Positions 21,304-29,149 of a stretch of DNA of 64,000 bases are shown piece after piece (position 1 is the first letter of the stretch; each line of letters opens with the position of its first letter). The position numbers were made by a program, and so were the translations under genes. This DNA is from Symbiodinium natans. Taxonomy: Eukaryota > Sar > Dinophyceae > Suessiales > Symbiodiniaceae. The stretch spans positions 910,146-974,145 of the forward strand of contig CAJNDS010002646.1 in the NCBI GenBank assembly GCA_905221605.1, in the 5' to 3' direction. Below the pieces are notes generated by a model that was not told the DNA's origin, made no database searches, and saw nothing but the letters and a program-made list of their open reading frames with translations.

Positions 21304-21430
21304 GCTACTTGGAGGTCAATGGGTACTTAAAGACATAAAGTAGGGTTAGAAGCAGGGTAGTCTGTGTATTCTAACCCTATTTAAGGTACTTTACAGCCCT
21401 AGTTATAACTCCCCATGAACCCTCAAGTAG
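21304..21430. mobile_element. M1 short inverted-repeat element
   Basis: CTACTTGGAGGTCAATGGGT and CCCCATGAACCCTCAAGTAG are inverted ends. A second, left-end-only copy lies just upstream at 21207-21243, separated by TTTAGGG units, which suggests repeat expansion inside or between copies. Confidence 0.7.
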
Positions 21431-21884
21431 CCCTCATTCCCTTATTGCAAACCCTAAACCCTAAACCCTAAACCCTAAACCCTAAACCCTAAACCCTAAA
21501 CCCTATGCAACTCCTTAAACAAGAAAGAGCACCCGATTTAGTGCTCAGGGTTCCGGACTTCAGGAGCCCTTAGGATTAGGGTTTAGGGTTTAGGGTTTAG
21601 GGTTTAGGGTTTAGGGTTTAGGGGTTGGGGCCCAAGGCCCTAAGGGTTTCGGTTTCAGGTTTGGGGTTCGGGTGAGGTTTAGGGTTCGGGTGTTAGCATT
21701 AGGGTTTGGGTTCAAGGTTGAGGGTTGAGGGTTGAGGGCTTAGGGTTGGGTTTGCTTTGGGATTGGGTCTTTGTGGTTCAGGGGGAGTTTGGGAGTTGTG
21801 GGAGGGGGGGGGGGGGGGGGGGGGAGGGAGGAGTTTCGCCTAGACTCGCCTAGACTGCCAAAGCACCCCCTCATACAACGAGTT

Positions 21885-22001
21885 AAACCCTAAACCCTAA
21901 ACCCTAAACCCTAAACCCTAAACCCTAAACCCTAAACCCTAAACCCTAAACCCTAAACCCTAAACCCTAAACCCTAAACCCTAAACCCTAAACCCTAAAC
22001 C
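21885..22001. repeat. CCCTAAA array, about 16 units
   Basis: A long uninterrupted CCCTAAA run forms the left arm of the exon island at 22050. A G-run (21805-21824) lies upstream in the same spacer. Confidence 0.95.
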
Positions 22002-22049
22002 AAAGTTAGGGACTAAAAGCCACGATTCCCAAAGTCGACCGTGCAGCAG

Positions 22050-22115
22050 GTGCCGAGCCCCCTACCCACGCGCGAGGATGCGCCCGCCGAGAGTGGCAAG
22101 GAGAGCAAGGACTGA
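22050..22115 (+). CDS. Candidate terminal exon with stop
   Basis: CGTGCAGCAG precedes an open frame reading VPSPLPTREDAPAESGKESK then D and TGA at 22113-22115. CCCTAAA lies to the left and TTTAGGG to the right. The sequence is acidic and Pro-rich, like a disordered C-terminus. Confidence 0.45.
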   Translation: MPSPLPTREDAPAESGKESKD

Positions 22116-23185
22116 CCTGCAAAGCGGTTTAGGGTTTAGGGTTTAGGGTTTTGGGTTTTGGGTTTAGGGTTTAGGGTTCAGGGTTTAGGGTTTTGGGTTC
22201 TTTTGGAGTTTAGGGCTTAGGCTTAGGGTTTGGGGTTCCTTTGAGGCTTAGGGTTTTGGACTTCAGGCTGTTCAGTTGGAATGGGCATTGTGATGAACGG
22301 ATTTGGGGTAGTTTGCACTATGCATATTAGGGAGGGCTTTCAAGGAGGTCATATTGGTGTTTTCTTGCTTCCTGTACTATCTGTGCTAAGAACGCTTGTA
22401 CTTGTTTCTGGACTCGGGGACCCCGACCGTTCAACACAGCACGTTGTGCCATATATTCGGGGAACGTATCTTGAGCCAAAATACCTCTCCAAGATGAAAC
22501 AGAAGTAGTTACCGGCCCCCCTCCCCCAAAAACCCCTGACTGGATACCTCAGACACCTTTATTTAACCTTCTTTGTCCTTAGATGTTCTTTGATCAAGCC
22601 GATGTCCTGCCCTGAAAACCTACAGTGAACAACCCTAAACCCTAAACCCTAAACGCTAAACCCTAAACCCTAAACCCTGAACCCCGCGAGTCGTAGCTAG
22701 CTCTCAGTCCGAGGACCCTGGAATCCAAGGTTTAGGGTGCCGGATTTAGGGTTTAGTGCTTAGTTTAGGGTTGAGGGTTAAGGGTTTAGGGTTTAGGAAT
22801 TAGGGTCTAGTGCTTGGGGTTTAGGGTTTAGGGTTTAGGGTTGAGGGTTAAGGGTTTAGGATTTAGGGTTTAGTGTTTAGGGTTTAGGGTCTAGGGTTAG
22901 GCATCACCCCGAAAGCCCTGAGTGCTGAAACCGGACGACCTTAAAGAGACATGGGGGTTTACGAAAGATAGGTGCCCCCTGAAATAGACCCCCCAAATAG
23001 TAATAGTAGGATTCCCTCATAGTAAGGGCCCCAAGAAGGTACCCAAACCCCAAACCCCAAACCCCAAACCCCGAACCCCAAACCCCAAACCCCAAAACCC
23101 CAAAACCCCAAAACCCCAAACCCCAAACCCTAAACCCTAAGCCCTAAACCCTAAACCCTAGACCCTTTCGGAAGTCACCACACAG
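22116..23185. repeat. Telomere-like arms, M7 element and CCCCAAA tract
   Basis: TTTAGGG-type arm, unique core with a 75-codon ORF without support, then an M7 element (about 22952-23050, left end GGGGGTTTACGAAA) and a CCCCAAA variant block at 23040-23130. Confidence 0.55.
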
Positions 23186-23245
23186 GAGAACTCGCCGGCA
23201 AAGTCGGAGAAGCTCTTCGCTTCCGACCATTGTCCGGCACCCCAG
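23186..23245 (+). CDS. Candidate 60-nt exon
   Basis: CACCACACAG precedes a phase-0 exon reading ENSPAKSEKLFASDHCPAPQ. CCCTAAA lies to the left and G-type repeats to the right. A GA or later donor is possible. No family is recognised. Confidence 0.45.
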
Positions 23246-24310
23246 GGGGAGGGGGTGGGGGTTTAGGGCCCATCGGATGTTCCAGGGTTTTGGGTTTGTA
23301 AGGGTTCAGGTTTTAGGGTTTAGGGTTTTGTGCATCGCAGACCTAGGAATTTCGGGATTTGGCGGTTTTAAAGGCCAGGGATTCTTAGGGCTGTGGACGG
23401 TCCTCCCCAAAACCCTTAACCGTAAACCCTTAAAGGCGATGAGCCCTAAACCCAGAAACCCCAAACCCCTAAACCCCGACTGGACTGTTCATTCACGTGT
23501 TCTGAGCCCAAGACCGAACCTTCCTGAAGTTAGAGTTTGAGGGTTTAGAACTTTGAGTTTAGGCATATGTTGCTGCTTAGCTGCAGCTTCGATTTGGGTT
23601 TAGCATCTACTTGTGGCTCTATAGACCTACAGTTGGAAAGGGTTGTACCCATTACTACCGAGCTGGACAAATAGCGTTGCAGGTGGGGGGTGGGGAAAAG
23701 GGTAACACTCTGCAAGTCGGTCATGTACTTCTTTCAGCGCACGCCGGGTTTAGGTCTAGACCGTAAGCCCTACTCCAAGGCCTCAGGTGATGGGACTTGG
23801 GGACCCAGGCTGTTTGCGATGTTGTTGAAGTGGCCATTGTCTTCGTGCCCTAACCCTGAGCCTCGTCAGAACCTCACCCTATAACGGTTTAGGTTCAGGG
23901 TTTGCCTTAGATCCTGTGAGCCCTCGAAACCCCACACCCGAAACCCCAAAACCCTAAACCCTGAACCCCCTAGGAACCCCTAACCCTGAACCTTAAACCC
24001 TGAACCCCTTTAGCCCTCTGTGCCCTCGTAAGCCCAGAAACCGCCAAGCTCCATCAGACCACTTGGAGGCTCATGGATAGTTAGAAGTAGGGTTAAAAGA
24101 AGGTAGCTACATCTCTAACCCTATTTAGGGTACTTAGAAGCCTCAGCCCTAAACTCTAAACCCTAAACCCTCAAACCCTAAACCCTCAAACCCTAAACCC
24201 TAAACCCGAAACCCTAAACCCCAAACCCTAAACCCTCAACCCCAAACCCCAAACCCCTAAACTCCAAGCCCTACTTAGAACCACCCATGCACCTTCAAGC
24301 ACGTCTCGAG
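23246..24310. repeat. Intron-like block with an M1 element split by telomere-like repeats
   Basis: A G-type arm, a unique core (23540-23890) and CCCTAAA variants. M1 spans 24059-24300, but its middle holds about 115 bp of CCCTAAA units (24147-24262). No gene is seen. Confidence 0.65.
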
Positions 24311-24378
24311 GTCTCATCTCTCCGGCGGCGCTTACCCGAAGTTCCAAAAAAGAGCGGCCACTCGCCAATTTCGGGGAT
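24311..24378 (+). CDS. Candidate exon
   Basis: GTCTCGAG precedes an open frame reading VSSLRRRLPEVPKKSGHSPI. A second frame is also open. A twenty-six-unit TTTAGGG arm follows immediately. No family is recognised. Confidence 0.4.
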
Positions 24379-24563
24379 AGGGTTTAGGGTTTAGGGTTTA
24401 GGGTTTAGGGTTTAGGGTTTAGGGTTTAGGGTTTAGGGTTTAGGGTTTAGGGTTTAGGGTTTAGGGTTTAGGGTCAACGGTTTAGGGTTTAGGGTTTAGG
24501 GTTTAGGGTTTAGGGTTTAGGGTTTAGGGTTTAGGGTTTAGGGTTTAGGGTTTAGGGTTTAGG
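24379..24563. repeat. TTTAGGG array, about 26 units
   Basis: The longest near-perfect TTTAGGG run in the window, broken only by TCAACGG near 24474. Confidence 0.97.
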
Positions 24564-24891
24564 GCGGAGGTGCTATGTGATTTGCGGAGCTTAGGAATTA
24601 GATTCACACCTTTCCTAATAACATAGAAGGGCGTCCTTGTTTTAACGCAAGCATTAACAGAGGCGGTTTAGGGCTGGGGGAGATTGCCCCTGGCCTCCTG
24701 GAATCCTGAACCCGAAACCTCCTCAACCCTTCTGAAACCTTCCGACTCGCCAAACAAGCACTTAAGGGTTGGGAGCGCAGAAATGATTCGGGCCCCGGTT
24801 TAGGCTACCCACTAAATGCCCTAATAATTTCTGTCTCTTTACTGGGGGCACTTACTGGAGCTCCAGGACGTGCATTCGCTCTATTTATAAG

Positions 24892-24982
24892 CTTGGTTTG
24901 CCCAGTGGTACCCTTTACCCTTTTTTTGTTATGGGTTCCCTGATAAAGGGTGCCCTTATTACAACATGGTCACTGGGCTGGT
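24892..24982. mobile_element. M3 short inverted-repeat element
   Basis: CTTGGTTTGCCCAGTGGTAC and GGTCACTGGGCTGG are the ends. The interior carries GGGTTCCCTGATAAAGGGTG. No clear target duplication. Confidence 0.65.
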
Positions 24983-25317
24983 TTTACCGCACGACCAATA
25001 TGTACGGTAAAAGAGGTGTCATTCTGTTCTCACGTCGCCCTCGAGCATGAAACAGACAGGCATGAAAGGCCTATGAATATTAATAGCCCAAATGCAAATG
25101 AATTAATTTCTGATGAATGAAACGGTACCAAAGATGAAGCCTTTCAGATCGCTCAGGCACACTATGTGTCTTAAGGTCTAAGCCCTGCAAGCCCTATGAA
25201 CCCTGTAATCAATAATAGAGGATACAGGAGTAGTGACTGAACATCCCTTGGTACTAGTCCCTATGACAACCCTAAACCCTAAGCCCTAAGCCCTAAACCC
25301 TAAACCCTAAACCGGCC

Positions 25318-25385
25318 CGTCCTTTTGGCAAGCCCAACCCCAAGGAAGCTTCAGCTGCTCACCTGCACGAAAGGGAGGGAGGGTT
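25318..25385 (+). CDS. Candidate exon
   Basis: The open frame reads RPFGKPNPKEASAAHLHERE. CCCTAAA lies to the left and TTTAGGG starts within a few bases to the right. No family is recognised. Confidence 0.4.
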
Positions 25386-25414
25386 TAGGGTACAAGGTTT
25401 CAGGGTTTTTGGCA

Positions 25415-25668
25415 ACCCTAACCCCTAACCCCTAACCCCTAACCCCTAACCCCTAACCCCTAACCCCTAACCCCTAAACCCTAAACCCTAAACCCTAAAC
25501 CCTAAAACCTAAACCCTAAACCCTAAACCCTAAACCCTAAACCCTAAACCCTAAACCCCAAACCCCAAACCCTAAACCCTAAACCCTAAACCCTAAACCC
25601 TAAACCCTAAACCCTAAACCCTACACCCTACACCCTAAACCCTAAACCCTAAACCCTAAACCCTACAC
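25415..25668. repeat. Telomere-like array with a CCCCTAA sub-block
   Basis: About eight CCCCTAA units (25418-25477) change into CCCTAAA units, with small CCCCAAA and CCCTACA sub-blocks near 25556 and 25620. Each variant occurs in adjacent copies. Confidence 0.95.
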
Positions 25669-25738
25669 GGCCGGCTTGGGGGGGGAGAGGGCTGGCCGGG
25701 CTGGGCCTTCCGCAGGTTGCTTAGCTAGGAAGGGCTGG

Positions 25739-25767
25739 GAAGGCCATGACGACGACGTTCAGACGGG
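25739..25767 (+). CDS. Candidate micro-exon
   Basis: CTTAGCTAG precedes and GTCTAG follows a 29-nt stretch reading KGWEGHDDDVQT. The arms have the usual polarity. A stretch this short gives limited evidence. Confidence 0.35.
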
Positions 25768-26096
25768 GTCTAGAGATATAAGGTTTAGGGTTTAGGGTTT
25801 AAGGTTTAGGGTTTAGGGTTTAGGGTTTAGGAATACTTACTAATACCATTCCCTTATGGTCCCTTTGTAATTCTACTATAATCGCCCCCAACACCCTATT
25901 CTAAGTATTCAGGCCCCTATATTCGGGTTGACTGTAGGGACCCCTCATGTAAACCCCCAAAGAGTATAGTTCCCTTATGATAAGGACTGTAGGGTTTAGG
26001 GTCTAAAGGCACCCCCCAAACCCTAAACCCTAAACCCTAAACTCTAAACCCTGAACCCTGAACCCTGAACCCTGAACCCTGAACCCTGAACCCACC

Positions 26097-26162
26097 ATGA
26101 CACAGCCACCCCGCAACAATCCACGCAGCTTACCGGTGCCTTCCGAAGCCTGGCTTCCTAGG
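26097..26162 (+). CDS. Candidate exon starting with ATG
   Basis: ATG at 26097 opens a frame reading MTQPPRNNPRSLPVPSEAWL. CCCTGAA-type repeats lie to the left and TTTAGGG to the right. It could be an internal exon, since left-arm repeats normally precede internal exons here. Confidence 0.4.
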
Positions 26163-26891
26163 GGTTAGGGGTTCATGAGGGTCTAACTTGTGGTTTAGGG
26201 TTTAGGGTTCAGGGTTTAGGGTTTAGGGTTTAGGGTTTAGGGTTTAGGGTTTAGGGTTTAGGGTTTAGGGTTCGGAGGGTTTGCTTCTAATCCTGTTAAG
26301 AGAGGTTCGACCAGAAACGGCACCCAGGAGCCGGGGGTGACTTGAGCTGAGCCATTGACCTCTCTACGCGACCGATTCTGAGGGGACGCGTGAAATCGTG
26401 CACCGGCTTTCTGGGCAAGGATATCTTCGAAACCCTGAAGGCCCATTGGTCAACCCGTGTGCCGCTGAAGACCCATCAACATGAAAGATGCCCCTATCGA
26501 TCAGGCTGTTTCGTTTTTTCGGTCTCCCAAGATGTCCTGATCGCCACGGGTTTCGTCGAAATGTGAAGGCCAGAACCCTGCCCGAAAGTCCTTCATGCCC
26601 TACGTGCCAAGCCCGAAAGCCCTACACATCTCCCTAAACCCGAAAGCCTATAGCCTATACATTGGACTCTAAGGCCCCCCGAAAAGCCTGCAGCCCTTTG
26701 CTAAACCCAAAACCTGAGACCCAGATATGCTTAAGAGGCTTAAGGGATTGGGAGTTTGGGGCTTAGGAGTTGAGAGGTGTAGCTTAGGGATTAGGGTTTA
26801 GGGCTTGGGTTGGTTGTGGGGTTAAGGTAGGGGCTTAGGGCTTTTGGGTTCAGGGGTTTAGGGGTTTAGGGGTTTGGGGGCTTAGCGTCAG
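26163..26891. repeat. TTTAGGG array then unique spacer
   Basis: The TTTAGGG array at 26190-26272 is followed by about 430 bp of unique sequence without splice-supported frames and then G-rich degenerate repeats. Confidence 0.5.
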
Positions 26892-26999
26892 GTCGGAAGA
26901 CCCGGCACCACCGCCAATTATCACCGAGAAGGAGGCATGCCCCCCGGGGCCCCCGAAGGTGTAGTCAGACAGATTCGGTCCAAGAAGGGTCCCCCCTAG
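26892..26999 (+). CDS. Candidate terminal exon with stop
   Basis: GCGTCAG precedes an open frame reading VGRPGTTANYHREGGMPPGA, PEGVVRQIRSKKGPP, then TAG at 26997-26999. It lies between G-type repeats on both sides. The composition is protein-like but no family is recognised. Confidence 0.45.
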   Translation, partial: VGRPGTTANYHREGGMPPGAPEGVVRQIRSKKGPP

Positions 27000-27167
27000 T
27001 TGTAGGGGTCCTGAAGTGGGGTTTTGGGCTCTATAGGGTTTAGGGTTTAGGCTTTCGGGTTTCGGGCTTACGGTTCAGGGTTTAGGGTTACATCCGAGTA
27101 GACAAGTTAATCCCTTGATGTACTCTGTGTAGTAACTCAGGGACATGCAAACCGCCATCTTACCCTG

Positions 27168-27270
27168 AGGGTCCATGTACCTCATACTCATATACTTGGG
27201 CCAAAAGTCCCTGTACATAGAAGGTACTTTAAGCCCCAAGTGTTCTCTATTAGGTGCATGGACCCTTAGG
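27168..27270. mobile_element. M6 short inverted-repeat element
   Basis: AGGGTCCATGTACCTC and TAGGTGCATGGACCCTTA are inverted ends. Other copies lie at 35431-35513 plus 43839-43853 (split by the hAT element), 48254-48353 and 60213-60263. Confidence 0.75.
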
Positions 27271-27521
27271 GTTAGTAATAAAGCTAATGAGGCTCCAGCC
27301 TGTGGGGTCGTAGGTCTTGGGGTGTAGGGCTGAGGGTTTAGTGTTCAGGCTTTCGGGGCTGAGGGCCACGAGCTGAGCGAAAGCTCTCGCTTGTGCACCG
27401 CGCTGCGAATGTCTCCAGGGCTTGTTCTGAGCCCCCCCCCCCCCCCCAAATCCCTAAAACCCAAACCCTAAACCCTTCACCCTAAACCCCAAACCCCAAA
27501 CCCCAAACCCGAAAGCCTAAG

Positions 27522-27615
27522 GCTGAAGGTCGCACGGTGAATCGTCTGAGACAGACCCTGAGTTGCTTGACATCAGCCTGCCGTTCCGGAATCAGGAAAC
27601 CAGCGGCCCTATGCA
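27522..27615 (+). CDS. Candidate exon
   Basis: AAGCCTAAG precedes an open frame reading AEGRTVNRLRQTLSCLTSAC followed by RSGIRKPAALCN. C-type repeats lie to the left and TTTAGGG to the right. No family is recognised. Confidence 0.45.
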
Positions 27616-27859
27616 ATTGTTTAGGGTTTAGGGTTTAGGGTTTGGGGTTTAGGGTTTAGGGTTTTAAAGGGGTATAAGCAAAGAGATACTCTAAATAATC
27701 CCTTACAGGGTTGGATACGGCGAAATATGGCGCCTATTCCCTACGTCCCTGTTGAGAACTAGTAACAGTCAATGAATCAATGTCCCCTCGGGCCAGCATG
27801 CTGAGCGGTTCCTAAACCCTAAACCCTAAACCCTAAACCCTAAACCCTAAACCCCGAAC

Positions 27860-28165
27860 ATGCGCGCAAGACTGCTTCCATCTCAGCCCTCGCAATTAGC
27901 TCATCGGGATGCTGAGCCCCTGCGTGCGCAGCTCACCCAGTGTCTTAGTAGCTGAGTGAGCACACTTTACACTTTTTGGGTTCCTAAACCCTAAACCCTA
28001 GCCCTGAACCCTAAACCCTAAACCCTTATCATCCCCTACAGGAATGAAAGTGTTGCACTTTTTTGGGGGGCTTATGAACTCAGCAACTAAGGTGTCCTGC
28101 CAGTGGCTCAGAGCTTCGGGCTCCGCCCCCGCGTTCGTCAGCCGGAGGTCTCGGCACGTCTCCAG
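27860..28165 (+). CDS. Candidate exon pair split by an M8 introner
   Basis: Exon 27860-27939 reads MRARLLPSQPSQLAHRDAEP then LRAQLT. Exon 28092-28165 continues in frame as QCPASGSELRAPPPRSS then AGGLGTSP. The intron 27940-28091 is an M8 element plus the first copy of its GTGT target duplication. Removing it restores one open frame, which supports coding. CCCTAAA lies to the left and GGGTTTTATAG repeats to the right. The protein is not recognised. Confidence 0.6.
27944..28091. mobile_element. M8 inverted-repeat element acting as an intron, with a telomere-like insert
   Basis: The ends CTTAGTAGCTGAG and CTCAGCAACTAAG are inverted copies, flanked by GTGT at 27940-27943 and 28092-28095. The donor GT is in the first GTGT and the acceptor AG is the last two bases of the element. 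A run of CCCTAAA-type units (27984-28027) interrupts the middle. Another copy with AATA duplications lies at 60424-60525. Confidence 0.85.
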
Positions 28166-28167
28166 GA

Positions 28168-28350
28168 TTTATAGGGGTTTCATAGGGTGTTATAGGGTTT
28201 TATAGCTTTTTATAGGGTTTTATAGGGGTTTTATAGGGGTTTTATAGGGGTTTTATAGGGGTTTTATAAGGTTTTATAGCTTTTTATAGGGGCTTTATCG
28301 GGTTTCATAGGGTTTACAGGGGTTTTATAGGGGTTTTATAGGGGTTTTAT
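28168..28350. repeat. GGGGTTTTATA tandem tract
   Basis: About sixteen copies of an 11-base-like unit (AGGGGTTTTAT and variants), which is a telomere-like unit lengthened by TAT. It forms the right arm of the exon pair ending at 28165. Confidence 0.9.
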
Positions 28351-28424
28351 AGGGTACCTCCAGGAGCCGGTCGCAGTGGCCTGCCTGGCCTCTGTCGCCG
28401 TGGTCTGCTGGCAAGCCGCTTGGG

Positions 28425-28587
28425 CAGGGTTTAGGGTTTAGGGTTTAGGGTTTAGGGTTTAGGGTTTAGGGCTTGGGGTTTAGGGTTTAGGGTTTAGGGT
28501 CTAGGGTCTAGGGTTTAGGGTTTAGGGTTTAGGGTTTAGGGTTTAGGGTTTAGGGTTTAGGGTTTAGGGTTTAGGGTTTAGGGTGTG
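28425..28587. repeat. TTTAGGG array
   Basis: About 23 units with a few TCTAGGG variants at 28498-28511. The island just before it (28362-28424) is open in two frames but has no clear borders. Confidence 0.95.
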
Positions 28588-28929
28588 GCAAAACAAAAAG
28601 GCTTTCACATCTGATCCCGATGGAGCTACGTATCTTGCCTAGTTGTAGAACAGAAAAGAGTCTCGCTGCTTTGAAAGCTTTCAGGTGGCACTGTACAAGA
28701 TTTGCAAACCCTAAACCCTAAACCCCAAACCCCAAACCGTAAACCCTGAACCCTAAACCCTAAATCCTAAACCCTAAACCCTAAGCCATAAACCGCTCAA
28801 AGACTTCCGATGCGTTGCATTGAGGTCCACCGACCGGCCTGTAGAGGCCCATCACGCTTGAGACGTGGCCGTGTGCGTTTGGGTGCAGCTTGGGGATGTT
28901 CGGGAAAATCGTTTTTGTTCTTTTTAATT

Positions 28930-29130
28930 TTTGGGTGGTACTATATACTTCCTGGGAAACAGCTAAAATGGCATTTTTTTAGTACCTAGGAAGCAGCTAA
29001 AGTTCCAATTTTGGGGATGTTTTTTTTGGTACCATACTTCCTAGAAAACAGCTATATTTTTTGTATATTTCTATTTTTTTCGGGTACTATGCTTCCTAGG
29101 AAACAGCTAAAATTAATGTTTTTCCTAGGT
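28930..29130. repeat. Direct repeats upstream of the NYN exon
   Basis: The motif TACTTCCTAGGAAACAGCT with flanking GGTACTAT and AAAAT occurs three times in direct orientation (about 28938, 29030, 29087), with a shorter GTACCTAGGAAGCAGCTAAA near 28981. Spacing is 45-60 bp. CTTCCTAGGAA is itself palindromic. It lies in the intron or promoter just before the first recognisable NYN exon. Confidence 0.8.
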
Positions 29131-29149
29131 TTCCAAGATCAGAATATAG

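Noticed and set aside
22281-22508. 75-codon + strand ORF
   Set aside because: It lies in an intron-core position (TTTAGGG left, CCCTAAA right) with no splice borders or motif.
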